Below, piece after piece: positions 16,310-25,080 of a DNA stretch of 64,000 nt; position 1 is the first letter of the stretch; each line of letters begins with the position of its first letter. A program made the position numbers and the translations under genes. Below the pieces are notes generated by a model. It had not been told where the DNA came from, searched no databases, and worked only from the letters and a program-made list of their open reading frames with translations. The stretch covers positions 434,001 through 498,000 of the forward strand of contig NZ_JAYDZX010000001.1 in assembly GCF_035607535.1 (NCBI RefSeq), in the 5' to 3' direction. Source of the stretch: Salinimicrobium sp035607535. Its GTDB lineage: Bacteria; Bacteroidota; Bacteroidia; Flavobacteriales; Flavobacteriaceae.

Positions 16310-16328
16310 AGAAATTGGAAGGAACTGT

Positions 16329-17186
16329 CTATTTTCCGATGATGTGTTTTCTGTAATAGTCCAGAATTCCATCTATAGGACGCTGGACAAAATTACCGGG
16401 CTCTAAACGGTAAGGTTGCAAAGCATCTTTTACAATGTCCTGCGAAAAATAGGCAATTGATCCAACAAAATGTATAGGCACATTCTGGGCTTCTTTGAAG
16501 CAAAGTACCCTGTGTTCAATGAAGTTTTGCATTCCTTCAGCGATTAGCTGGTAGAAATAACCATTTCTCTCATTTTTGAAGATAAATTCAGCAAAATGGG
16601 CGAGATAGGTATTTGGATTCTCCTTTTTGTAGATGTTTTCCTTAATACTGTCTGAAGAAAGGTCATACTCCTTTTCAAACCTTTCAGCCAGGACTTTCGG
16701 CATTTTCTTGTAGTAGTAGTCCCTGATGAGTCTTTTTCCGAAGTAATTTCCACTGGCTTCATCCATTAAGATGTACCCCAGGGAATCTACAGCGGTCCTC
16801 ATAGTTTTACCGTCATAGTAACAGCTGTTCGAACCTGTTCCGAGGATACAAACAATTCCCGGTTTATCGGTAACAGCGTACACGGCTGCCACCATATCCT
16901 CCTGAACTCTCACTTCATTCGCTCCAGAGAAAAAATCGGTAAGGATTGTTTTTAGTAAGGCGGTAGGTTTTGGGGTACCACAGCCGGCACCATAGAAATG
17001 TACTCTTTCAACCTTTTCCTGCACCTGCTTTAAATCCAGGTTCTCCTCTAATCTCGCCTGAAGTGTTTCCGTTTTAAATACCGCCGGATTAAGTCCTTTG
17101 GTACGCGTTTTCATTATTTGCTCTCCTTTTGAATCCAATAAGATCCAATCACATTTCGTGGAGCCTCCGTCTGCTATTAAAATCAT
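16329..17186 (-). CDS. BadF/BadG-type sugar kinase (N-acetylglucosamine kinase-like)
   Basis: 285 residues of the ASKHA ATPase superfamily. The phosphate-1 loop ADGGSTKCDW (residues 5-14), the ILGTGSNSCYYDG phosphate-2 loop (about 114-125) and the MDEASGNYFGKRLI segment typical of BadF/N-acetylglucosamine kinases are present. Such enzymes phosphorylate GlcNAc, glucosamine or glucose at O6. It follows gapA after a terminator hairpin and lies in the same direction as pfkA and gapA. Because the nearby GH65 phosphorylase releases free glucose, a glucokinase-like role is attractive, but specificity cannot be read from the sequence. A terminator closes it at 16282-16309. Confidence 0.85.
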   Translation of the reverse strand: MILIADGGSTKCDWILLDSKGEQIMKTRTKGLNPAVFKTETLQARLEENLDLKQVQEKVERVHFYGAGCGTPKPTALLKTILTDFFSGANEVRVQEDMVAAVYAVTDKPGIVCILGTGSNSCYYDGKTMRTAVDSLGYILMDEASGNYFGKRLIRDYYYKKMPKVLAERFEKEYDLSSDSIKENIYKKENPNTYLAHFAEFIFKNERNGYFYQLIAEGMQNFIEHRVLCFKEAQNVPIHFVGSIAYFSQDIVKDALQPYRLEPGNFVQRPIDGILDYYRKHIIGK

Positions 17187-17200
17187 AGTAAGAAAGTAGC

Positions 17201-17228
17201 AAAAAGCCCTGAAACCTCAGGGCTTTTT
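17201..17228 (-). terminator. Intrinsic terminator after gapA
   Basis: The hairpin AAAAGCCCTGA-AACC-TCAGGGCTTTT has a perfect 11-bp stem flanked by A and T tracts. It lies between the gapA stop and the kinase start, so it ends most pfkA-gapA transcripts and may allow limited read-through to the kinase. Confidence 0.85.
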
Positions 17229-17235
17229 CATTAAA

Positions 17236-18237
17236 TTATTTAAGTGAAGCTACGTGAGCAGACAGGTCTACTAATTTAGCTGAATATCCATACTCATTGT
17301 CATACCATGCAACAAGTTTGAAGAAGTTGTCGTTCAAGGCAATTCCCGCTCCCGCATCAAAGTTACACACATATGCATTAGAAACGAAATCCTGGGAAAC
17401 GACCTGCTCTTCGGTATAGGAAAGCACTCCTTTATAAGCTCCTTCTGAAGCTTTTTTAAATGCTGCTTTGATCTCCTCATAAGAAGCAGCTTTTTCTGTT
17501 CTAACAGTAAGGTCAACAACAGAAACATCGGCAGTTGGAACCCTAAATGCCATTCCTGTTAGCTTTCCATCTAGCTTTGGAATAACTTTACCAACTGCTT
17601 TTGCAGCACCGGTAGAAGAAGGTATGATATTGATCAAGGCACTTCTACCACCTCTCCAGTCTTTCTTTGAAGGACCATCTACTGTCATTTGTGTAGCAGT
17701 GGTCGCGTGAATAGTAGTCATAAGACCTTCAACAAGCCCAAATTCATCATCAACGATCTTTGCAAGAGGTGCAAGACAGTTAGTGGTACACGATGCGTTG
17801 GAAACGATCTTATCATCTGCTGTGATTTCATGGTGGTTCACACCCATCACGAACATTGGTGCATCTTTGGAAGGTGCAGAAATAACAACTTTTTTGGCAC
17901 CTGCAGTAAGGTGTTTTGCAGCAGTATCTTTTGTTGTAAAGATACCGGTACAATCCATGACGATCTCGGCACCAACTTCATCCCATTTAAGATCCTCAGG
18001 ATTTCTTTCGGCAGTAATGCGCACAGTTTTTCCGTTTACAACCAGGTTTCCTCCTTCAATTTCCACAGATCCTTTGAACTGTCCATGAACTGAATCATAT
18101 TTTAAAAGATATGCTAAATGGTCTACATCAAGCAGGTCGTTGATTGCCACAACTTCTACATCTTCTCTTTCACTGGCAATTCTGAAGGCAATCCTTCCAA
18201 TTCGACCAAATCCGTTTATTCCTATTTTAGTACTCAT
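17236..18237 (-). CDS. gapA: Glyceraldehyde-3-phosphate dehydrogenase, type I
   Basis: 333 residues. GINGFGRIGRIAFR is the N-terminal dinucleotide fold. D34 in VAINDLLD supports NAD rather than NADP preference. The catalytic cysteine is C150 in NASCTTNCLAPLAK and the base is H177 in TTIHATTATQ. WRGGRSALINIIPSSTGAAKAVG and WYDNEYGYSAKLVDL complete the type I signature. It oxidises glyceraldehyde-3-phosphate to 1,3-bisphosphoglycerate in glycolysis. The gene starts 20 bases after pfkA and is probably transcribed with it from the pfkA promoter. Confidence 0.97.
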   Translation of the reverse strand: MSTKIGINGFGRIGRIAFRIASEREDVEVVAINDLLDVDHLAYLLKYDSVHGQFKGSVEIEGGNLVVNGKTVRITAERNPEDLKWDEVGAEIVMDCTGIFTTKDTAAKHLTAGAKKVVISAPSKDAPMFVMGVNHHEITADDKIVSNASCTTNCLAPLAKIVDDEFGLVEGLMTTIHATTATQMTVDGPSKKDWRGGRSALINIIPSSTGAAKAVGKVIPKLDGKLTGMAFRVPTADVSVVDLTVRTEKAASYEEIKAAFKKASEGAYKGVLSYTEEQVVSQDFVSNAYVCNFDAGAGIALNDNFFKLVAWYDNEYGYSAKLVDLSAHVASLK

Positions 18238-18257
18238 AATATTGAAATTAAATTTAA

Positions 18258-19244
18258 TTATATGGTGGTGATATTCAACACCCGTCTCAATTCTTTATCT
18301 AATGGTTTACTACCTTCAATCGCAACTGAAAAGTCCACTGAGGTAACAAGCTTGTTCGTAATTCCTACCATGACTCCGCTTTCCCCGCGCATTATGGCCT
18401 CTACAGCCCCTACACCTAACTTACTCGCAAGTACCCTGTCATAGCAACTTGGTGCTCCTCCTCTTTGGATGTGTCCCAGTACAGATACCCGTATGTCGTA
18501 ATCTGTTAAGTTCTCTCCTATGAACTCGGCAAGTTCAAAAATGTTCTTTCCGCTTTTTTCACCTTCAGCAACTACAATAATACTCGAGGTTTTTCCGGAC
18601 TGGCGGCTTTTCCTTAGGGATTCCATCATTCTGTCTATTCCCATGTCTTCTTCGGGAATAAGGATCTCTTCGGCCCCGGCTCCAATTCCGGCGTTTAAAG
18701 CAATATCGCCCGCGTCACGGCCCATAACTTCAATAAGAAAAAGGCGATCGTGGGAGCTGGCTGTATCCCTTATCTTATCGATTGCGTCGACAACTGTATT
18801 TAGTGCGGTATCGTAGCCTATCGTATAATCGGTTCCATTGATGTCGTTATCTATAGTTCCAGGGATCCCTACCACAGGAATTCCATGTTCCTGCTGAAGA
18901 TAAATGGCTCCAGTAAATGTACCATCCCCGCCAATGACTACAAGAGCATCAACTGCGGCCTTCTTTAAATTCTCATAGGCTTTTGCACGTCCTTCTTTAG
19001 TGCGGAATTCCTTGGAGCGGGCAGATTTTAAGAAAGTCCCGCCTTTATTAATGATGTTCCTTACAGAGCGGGCTGTGAGCAATTCGAACTCGCCCTCAAT
19101 GAGGCCTTGATAACCTCTGTAGATCCCAATACATTCGATGTTATAGTATGCGCAACTTCGGGTGACAGCACGAATCGCTGCGTTCATTCCGGGAGCATCT
19201 CCCCCCGATGTTAGCACCCCAATTTTCCTAACTTTCTCTATCAT
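18258..19244 (-). CDS. pfkA: ATP-dependent 6-phosphofructokinase
   Basis: 328 residues. Key motifs are LTSGGDAPGMNAAIRAV, GGDGTFTGA and PGTIDNDINGTDYTIGYDTA, then EVMGRDAGDIALNAGI. Glycine rather than aspartate after GGD, and PGTIDND rather than PKTIDND, indicate an ATP-using enzyme and not the pyrophosphate type. It phosphorylates fructose-6-phosphate to fructose-1,6-bisphosphate. It heads a pfkA-gapA unit. A LacI-type half-conserved palindrome at 19294-19307, 50 bases before the start, matches the operator in front of susC, suggesting co-regulation with the alpha-glucan locus. Confidence 0.97.
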   Translation of the reverse strand: MIEKVRKIGVLTSGGDAPGMNAAIRAVTRSCAYYNIECIGIYRGYQGLIEGEFELLTARSVRNIINKGGTFLKSARSKEFRTKEGRAKAYENLKKAAVDALVVIGGDGTFTGAIYLQQEHGIPVVGIPGTIDNDINGTDYTIGYDTALNTVVDAIDKIRDTASSHDRLFLIEVMGRDAGDIALNAGIGAGAEEILIPEEDMGIDRMMESLRKSRQSGKTSSIIVVAEGEKSGKNIFELAEFIGENLTDYDIRVSVLGHIQRGGAPSCYDRVLASKLGVGAVEAIMRGESGVMVGITNKLVTSVDFSVAIEGSKPLDKELRRVLNITTI

Positions 19245-19293
19245 GTATGTAAAGCTATTTCAATTCTATAAGATAACCTAATCTGCAAGAATT

Positions 19294-19307
19294 CTCAAAC
19301 GTTTTCG
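19294..19307. promoter_or_regulatory. Candidate LacI-family operator upstream of pfkA
   Basis: CTCAAACGTTTTCG matches the perfect palindrome CGAAAACGTTTTCG upstream of susC at 12 of 14 positions, keeping the central AAACGTTTTCG. It lies 50 bases before the pfkA start codon. Assignment to the local LacI-type regulator is inference. Confidence 0.5.
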
Positions 19308-19321
19308 GTTGATAAAAAACA

Positions 19322-19347
19322 AAAAAGCCCCTTTTTAGGAGCTTTTT
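19322..19347 (-). terminator. Intrinsic terminator of the minus-strand alpha-glucan operon
   Basis: AAAAAGCCCCT-TTTT-AGGAGCTTTTT pairs with one mismatch, and on the minus strand is followed by TTTTTTGTTTTTT. It lies 22 bases after the stop of the last GH13 gene. Confidence 0.85.
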
Positions 19348-19368
19348 ATAAATTTTTTGGTGATTTTT

Positions 19369-20805
19369 TTAATTATCTGCTAATATAACATATTCCCAGG
19401 CTGCAAAATGATATTGGTCATTTTCCTGAATTTTAAAATCACTTTTTCCAATATATGGGGCTAAATCTTCATCGAGCTCCAGCTGGAAATCTACAGGTTT
19501 ATCTGATAAGTTGGCCACGTAAATGATCCTCTCACCATCCTTGGTTCTTTCGAAAGCCAGTACCTGCTTATCGGCTGAAGTTTTCAAGCGATTGTAATCT
19601 GCCGCTTCCTTAGCTCCATGCAAGGCGGGAGTTGAAGTTTTTAACTGTCCCAGTTTCTCAAGCAACGGCCACATAGTGCCTTTGGTTTTTGGAATGCTGT
19701 CTTTTTCAAAGAACTTGAGCCTTTTGTCCATATCATACTCCTGCCCGCTGTAGATCAAAGGCATTCCGGGAATGCTGTAGGTCAAAGCGACCATAGCTTC
19801 GGCTGCTTCTCCCATTCTTTCGCGAACTGTTCCATTCCAGGAATTTTCATCATGGTTGGTGACAAAGTTCATGAGGTAATCATCTTCCTGGTAAGTGGTA
19901 TCGATCTTTTTCATATACTCGTCCCAGGCTTCAACAGTAGCTTTTCCTTGGGCGATCTGGTTCTTGATATGATGTCCTTCCCAGTTGTATCCCATATCAA
20001 AGGCATTATAGAAGAGATCCTTGTCTTCAGATTCGGCCAACATGAAAACAGGTTTTATCTCCTGAAGTCTTGGAACAGCCTGCTCCCAGAACTCGGTAGG
20101 CACCTCTCCGGCCACATCGGCTCTAAATCCGTCGATATCATGCTCTTCGATCCAGTATTCCATTTCAGCAGTCATAGCTTCCCAAAGCTCCTTGTTATCA
20201 TAGTTAAGATCGGCAACATCTGTCCACCCCCATGACTCTCCTGTGGCAGGATTAAGAGGATCTACAGGTTCTCCCTTTTCGTTCTGGGTGTAGAATTCGG
20301 GATGTTCCTCCAGCCATGCGTGATCCCAGCCGGTATGGTTGGCAACCCAATCCAGGATGACATACATTCCATTGGCGTGAGCAGCTTCTACCAGTTCGTC
20401 AAGATCTTTCTTGTTACCAAATTCGGGATTAACTTCAGTATAATCTGCAATGGCATAATAGCTACCCAGATATTTCTTTCTTTCTTCGGGATCTTCAATG
20501 TCCTCAACACTAAGATCACCTGTAGCTTTTCTCTTCACCTCAGAAATAGGATAAACGGGCATAAGCCAAATCACCTTTACTCCCAGATCCTTTAACTGCG
20601 GAATGTCTTTTGTAAAAGCGTCAAAAGTGCCTTCGGGAGAATACTGCCTTATGTTCGCCTCATAAATAACCGCCGACTCCATGGCCTCGTTTGTCACCGG
20701 CGCTATGAGCTGTTCCTCCTGAACTTCGGCTACCGGTTGCTCCGGTTCATTTTTACAGGATGCCAGGGTAAGCAATCCCATTAATAAAATCGATATTTTT
20801 TTCAT
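19369..20805 (-). CDS. GH13 alpha-amylase family lipoprotein
   Basis: 478 residues. MKKISILLMGLLTLASC gives a lipobox with Cys17, so it is a lipoprotein. The GH13 barrel has all four conserved regions: DWVANHTGWDH, GFRADVAGE with nucleophile D230, the acid/base E258 in FMLAESED, and FVTNHDENS with D319. It acts on alpha-1,4-linked gluco-oligosaccharides; exo or endo action cannot be decided. It is the last gene of the minus-strand operon, 12 bases after the GH31 gene, and is followed by a terminator. With GH31 and the SusA-like GH13 it would degrade imported maltodextrins outside the cytoplasm. Confidence 0.92.
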   Translation of the reverse strand: MKKISILLMGLLTLASCKNEPEQPVAEVQEEQLIAPVTNEAMESAVIYEANIRQYSPEGTFDAFTKDIPQLKDLGVKVIWLMPVYPISEVKRKATGDLSVEDIEDPEERKKYLGSYYAIADYTEVNPEFGNKKDLDELVEAAHANGMYVILDWVANHTGWDHAWLEEHPEFYTQNEKGEPVDPLNPATGESWGWTDVADLNYDNKELWEAMTAEMEYWIEEHDIDGFRADVAGEVPTEFWEQAVPRLQEIKPVFMLAESEDKDLFYNAFDMGYNWEGHHIKNQIAQGKATVEAWDEYMKKIDTTYQEDDYLMNFVTNHDENSWNGTVRERMGEAAEAMVALTYSIPGMPLIYSGQEYDMDKRLKFFEKDSIPKTKGTMWPLLEKLGQLKTSTPALHGAKEAADYNRLKTSADKQVLAFERTKDGERIIYVANLSDKPVDFQLELDEDLAPYIGKSDFKIQENDQYHFAAWEYVILADN

Positions 20806-20817
20806 CTGGATTTAATT

Positions 20818-23223
20818 TTAGTTAATAATGCTAATAATTGTATTGTCTTCTTTTAAAGTTAGAGGAATGAAGACCTTCCTTTCATTTTGGACGTAATCAA
20901 ATGACACTTTTTGGTCATTCACCCTTACCTCTTTTGGCCTTACTTCATAATTATGAATGAAAAGATCCATTTCTTTAAATTCTGAATTTCTACTGTCTTT
21001 TCCCGGCTTTTTCGCGATCTCCAGGAAAAGCCTGTTCTTTTGGTTCCTGCCGTGGAATCTTAGGATCTCGTAGTCACCTTGAGAGTAAGCCTCAGGTGTT
21101 TTGCCATCATCGTGGTACAGAATGTCCTGTGTAGCACCTGCCTCGGTGTCAAAAAAGTAATGTAGCTCCACATCTTCTGCGGAAAAATTCTGAGTGGTCT
21201 GAAGTGGTTTTGCCATGGGTATAAAAGAACCACCTCTCACAAAAGTCGGAATGTATTCTTCTTTCAGCTGAATTGTAGTTGTACTACCACCTGTATATTT
21301 CTCCCCGGTATAAAAGTCAAACCAATTGGAACCTTTCGGAAAATACACCTCTTGTTGAGTTATATTCTCCCGAAGCACAGGTGAAACAAGGATATTTTCT
21401 CCCCAAAAGTAGGTGCCGGCGATAGAATACAACCTGAAATTATCCGGTTCCTCAAAAAATAGCGGTCGCATTAAAGGAAGACCTTCAGTAGTATTTTTGA
21501 AGGCCAGGGTATAGTTGTACGGCAAAAGTTTGTACCTCAGCTCTATTGCCTTTTTGGAAAGTTCTTTTGTCGTGGGTTCTCTAAAAACCGGTTCTGAAGG
21601 AACTTCTTCCTGCGCATGTGGGCGATACACGGGTTGAAAAACTCCGTATTGGAGCCATCTTACATATAATTCATCATTCAAGTTATCTCCTGCAAATCCC
21701 CCAAGATCTGAATGCATATAAGCCAGACCCTGCAGCCCCATTTGAAGAGAGATTTCAGGTTGTGGTTTGAGTCCGCCCCAGCTTCGGTTCACATCGCCAG
21801 ACCAAGGCATCAATCCGAACCGCTGAGAGCCTGCCGCCCCTGCCCGCATGAGGATGAACGGCCGTTGCTCAGGAAAGGCTCGTTCATAGCCTTCATGGAT
21901 TAGCTTTGCCCAGTAATGTCCGTAAATATTATGTACCTCGTTGGCAGTACCTGTGGCGTGTAGGAGATTTTCAGGATGCATTTCGGGCTCTCCCAGGTCA
22001 CCCCACCAGCCACCTACTCCCATTTCTGTAAGTTCCTCGTAAATGTTCCAGAACCATGCTTTTGCTTTTGGGTCAAAAATGTCAATTAAGGCGGTGTTTC
22101 CGAAGTAGAAATCGTAGGTGTATGGATTACCCAGGGAATCTTTTCCCAATACACCCTGCTCTACCGCCTCTTCCCACCGGTTGGAGGTGGTAAGGATGAA
22201 CGGCTCTGTCACCAGAATTGTCTTTACTCCGTCTTGAGCCAGGTCTTTGATCATTTCTTCAGGCTTCGGAAAGGAATCTGTCACAAAAGCCAGATTACCC
22301 ATAGTGCCTTTGATCTCATGGCCAAACCAGAACAGATCGATGATCACAGCATCCACCGGAATATTCTCCTCTCTAAACTTCTCTACAGTTTCTTCGACTT
22401 CCTGCCGCGAGTGATATCCAAACCGACTGGAAAAATTCCCAAGGGCCCAGCGTGGTGGTAAAGGTTGTCTGCCTGTCAATAAAGTGTAATTACCCACTAT
22501 ATCTTCCCACGTGTCGCCTACAACCAGCTGATAGGTCTTTCTTCCTCCTATAGTTTCGTAGGTAAGCGTATTGCTGAAATCACTGTCAAGATCCAGGTAA
22601 CCAATGGGCGCGTTGTCGAAATGGAGTAAATATTTTTCTGAAGACAGAACTATTGGCAAAGTAAAATTGAGAAGTTCGCTTTTAGTTTCGTAACCGTAAT
22701 GTGCACGATTGTAAAGCTGAAGCCTGTTGCCACGCCTATTCATTCCAAGAGCACGGGCGCCACCACCCATAAGCACTTCATATTCTGTAAGATTAAAATC
22801 TATCTTTTCGTGCTGCTCTTCTTTAGTGTAGCCTGATTTTTCTGAAATGACCTTTTCTTCGATGTAAAAATAGGTCACCTGAAATGGCATTTTTGAAACC
22901 TCTATATCCAGGCCTTCAGAATCAATTCTAATCGTATTTTCATCTTCAGAAACAGTAAAAGGTACCACCTGCGGCTCAAGCACTACGGCATGAGAATGAT
23001 CTATGTACTCTTCGCCTTGCGGAATAAAGGAAGTCTCCACAATTTCGGGAGTGAAATACTTAAATAGATATTTCCCGTCATTTGTATGAACCTCTACCCC
23101 TGCTTTCGTTCTCTCCATTGTCACGAAATCCCTCTCCCGATTTTGTGCCAGTGCAGATAAAGACAGGAAAATAAAGGCATTTAAAAATGCCATTTTTGAG
23201 AGGTATTTCGGCAATGCCTTCAT
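20818..23223 (-). CDS. GH31 alpha-glucosidase
   Basis: 801 residues with a signal peptide (...FLNAFIFLSLSALAQ). An N-terminal beta-sandwich domain precedes the barrel, where GGWWGDLGEPEMHPE carries the GH31 nucleophile Asp, about residue 406. The region FILMRAGAAGSQRFGLMPWSGDVNRSWGGL contains the acid/base aspartate (W.GD). The C-terminal beta domains follow from LRPL...FRLYSIAGTYFWGENILVSPV. It releases glucose from the non-reducing ends of maltodextrins, probably in the periplasm, like SusB-type function in Bacteroides. It lies five bases after the GH13 gene and 12 before the next GH13. Confidence 0.94.
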   Translation of the reverse strand: MKALPKYLSKMAFLNAFIFLSLSALAQNRERDFVTMERTKAGVEVHTNDGKYLFKYFTPEIVETSFIPQGEEYIDHSHAVVLEPQVVPFTVSEDENTIRIDSEGLDIEVSKMPFQVTYFYIEEKVISEKSGYTKEEQHEKIDFNLTEYEVLMGGGARALGMNRRGNRLQLYNRAHYGYETKSELLNFTLPIVLSSEKYLLHFDNAPIGYLDLDSDFSNTLTYETIGGRKTYQLVVGDTWEDIVGNYTLLTGRQPLPPRWALGNFSSRFGYHSRQEVEETVEKFREENIPVDAVIIDLFWFGHEIKGTMGNLAFVTDSFPKPEEMIKDLAQDGVKTILVTEPFILTTSNRWEEAVEQGVLGKDSLGNPYTYDFYFGNTALIDIFDPKAKAWFWNIYEELTEMGVGGWWGDLGEPEMHPENLLHATGTANEVHNIYGHYWAKLIHEGYERAFPEQRPFILMRAGAAGSQRFGLMPWSGDVNRSWGGLKPQPEISLQMGLQGLAYMHSDLGGFAGDNLNDELYVRWLQYGVFQPVYRPHAQEEVPSEPVFREPTTKELSKKAIELRYKLLPYNYTLAFKNTTEGLPLMRPLFFEEPDNFRLYSIAGTYFWGENILVSPVLRENITQQEVYFPKGSNWFDFYTGEKYTGGSTTTIQLKEEYIPTFVRGGSFIPMAKPLQTTQNFSAEDVELHYFFDTEAGATQDILYHDDGKTPEAYSQGDYEILRFHGRNQKNRLFLEIAKKPGKDSRNSEFKEMDLFIHNYEVRPKEVRVNDQKVSFDYVQNERKVFIPLTLKEDNTIISIIN

Positions 23224-23228
23224 GCGAT

Positions 23229-25070
23229 CTAATTCAACTCAATTACCATTGAAGTTTTTCCGGAAATCTCCAGAGTGTCGCTCAGCGTGAGCTGCTCTTC
23301 TGAAATTATATCTCTTCCCGCAGTCGCACCTCCCAAACCTTCCGAGAATCTCTCAAGGTTAAGCGTCTGGGCCTCAGGATTATTGTTGATCACTACCATC
23401 ACCCGCTCTGAGTCATTATAGCGAAAATATACATACACATTATTTTCAGGTATGTACTGCAGTAACTTTCCGTAGTGAAGAACTTCGCTGTTCTTGCGGT
23501 AATTCAGCAGCTTTTTGGTGAAAGAATGGTAATCATTCTGCATTTCAGTTCTACCGGCTTCAGTAAAAGCGTTCTGCTCATCACCGGCCCAGCCTCCGGG
23601 AAAATCCCTGCGAATATCGGCATCGCCTTTTGCAGGTTTGTCGCCGCGCATTCCTATCTCGTCTCCGTAATATAGCTGCGGGATGCCACGGGTAGTAAGT
23701 ACCAGCGTAAGAGCCAGTTTATATTTCTCCACATCCCCGTCGTACTGTTCATTGATGCGATTTGTATCGTGGTTTCCCGCAAAGACAAGAAGATTGTAAA
23801 TATCAGCATACAAAAAGTCATTGGCAAAATTCTCATAAGCACGCACCATTCCCTGGTCCCAGTGCTGTTCATCTTCATTGAACATCACCATTAGGGCATC
23901 GTGCAGCGTAAAATCCATTACTGAAGGCAGATGAGTGTTGTAGCTTTGGATAGCACCAATAGGGGAATCCTTTTGCCAGTAAGAGATCTGTGCCTGGTCA
24001 TGCATCCACACTTCACCAACAATATTGAAGTAAGGATACTCATCCATTATAGCTTTCGTCCACCTGGAAATTCCATCTTTATCATTATAGGAATAGGTGT
24101 CGACTCTAAACCCGTCAAGACCTGAGTATTCAATCCACCAAATGGCATTCTGGATAAGGTAATTGAGCACCAGTGGATTGCTTTGATTTAGATCGGGCAT
24201 GGTGGAAACAAACCAGCCATCCTCATTCAATCTTGTATCAATTCCCGATCTGTGAGGATCAAATTGGGTGGTCATTCGATAATTAGAATTCTTATATCCC
24301 GGAAACTGGTGAACCCAGTCGTAGGTTGGCAGATCCTTGATCATCCAGTGCTCTGAGCCCCAGTGATTGGTGACATAATCCATGATAAGTTTCATGTCCC
24401 GCTTCTCCATCTCGGTAGCCAGGCGCTTGTAATCTTCATTGGTTCCATAACGCGGATCTATCCTGTAAACATCGCTTTGTGCGTACGTATGATAGGAATA
24501 AGCCTTGTCATCATCCTCAAGTAAGGGAGTGCTCCAAAGAGCTGTCACCCCTAAGTCCTCAAGGTAATCCAGGTTCTGAATAATACCCTCGATATCGCCC
24601 CCGTGCCTGCCTCCCGGCTTACTTCGGTCTGCTTTTTCCTGAAGTTCGGGATGAGAATCATTTGAAGGATCGGCGTTGGCAAAACGATCGGGCATGATCA
24701 GATAAATAGCATCTGAAGCATCAAAGCCCTCCCGCATTGCAGAACCCGGCTCACGTTTCTTGAGCTCGTAGCTATAAGAGAAGCCTTTTTTCCCCTTTTT
24801 AGAAAACCTGATGTCGTAGTTGCCCGGCTCGAGATCTTCAGTTTGCACCGTTACAAATACATAGTTGGGATTTTCAGTCTTACGAACATTGCTAATGATC
24901 ATTTCTTTGGGGGCAGAAATATCATATTCAGCAAGATTTTTTCCGTAGAACATCAACTGCACTTCAGAATAGTTCATGTCGCTCCACCAGAATGGCGGCT
25001 CCACTTTTTCAATTTGGGCATTTATGGAAAAACTACCCAGGAACAATAAGAGGAAAAAAAACTTCTTCAT
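23229..25070 (-). CDS. GH13 neopullulanase/cyclomaltodextrinase-like enzyme (SusA-like)
   Basis: 613 residues with a signal peptide (MKKFFFLLLFLGSFSINA). Residues about 22-105 are an immunoglobulin-like N-terminal domain of the cyclomaltodextrinase type (VEPPFWWSDMNYSEVQLMFYGKNL). The barrel carries the catalytic triad: D324 in GFRVDTYSYND, E353 in IVGEVWMHDQ and the Asp in FAGNHDTNR. It hydrolyses alpha-1,4 bonds of maltodextrins and possibly cyclodextrins or pullulan in the periplasm. The position between GH31 and GH65 with gaps of five and ten bases places it in the maltodextrin operon. Confidence 0.92.
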   Translation of the reverse strand: MKKFFFLLLFLGSFSINAQIEKVEPPFWWSDMNYSEVQLMFYGKNLAEYDISAPKEMIISNVRKTENPNYVFVTVQTEDLEPGNYDIRFSKKGKKGFSYSYELKKREPGSAMREGFDASDAIYLIMPDRFANADPSNDSHPELQEKADRSKPGGRHGGDIEGIIQNLDYLEDLGVTALWSTPLLEDDDKAYSYHTYAQSDVYRIDPRYGTNEDYKRLATEMEKRDMKLIMDYVTNHWGSEHWMIKDLPTYDWVHQFPGYKNSNYRMTTQFDPHRSGIDTRLNEDGWFVSTMPDLNQSNPLVLNYLIQNAIWWIEYSGLDGFRVDTYSYNDKDGISRWTKAIMDEYPYFNIVGEVWMHDQAQISYWQKDSPIGAIQSYNTHLPSVMDFTLHDALMVMFNEDEQHWDQGMVRAYENFANDFLYADIYNLLVFAGNHDTNRINEQYDGDVEKYKLALTLVLTTRGIPQLYYGDEIGMRGDKPAKGDADIRRDFPGGWAGDEQNAFTEAGRTEMQNDYHSFTKKLLNYRKNSEVLHYGKLLQYIPENNVYVYFRYNDSERVMVVINNNPEAQTLNLERFSEGLGGATAGRDIISEEQLTLSDTLEISGKTSMVIELN

Positions 25071-25080
25071 TTTTATGGTT

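Larger units (their letters stand above)
15445..16328. other. AT-rich, nearly gene-free stretch with weak small-ORF candidates
   Basis: This 884-base gap is clearly more AT-rich than its neighbours. It holds one plausible small membrane protein (15745-15936, listed separately) and one kinase terminator (16282-16309). A 39-codon plus-strand frame at 15518-15637 (ATG to TAA) encodes a peptide with a short hydrophobic core (SFLILLGLVCNLMYIL); there is an AGGAG about 18 bases upstream, too far for confidence. A 75-codon minus-strand frame at 16021-16248 has no recognisable domain and is not called. No RNA gene structure was recognised. Confidence 0.5.
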
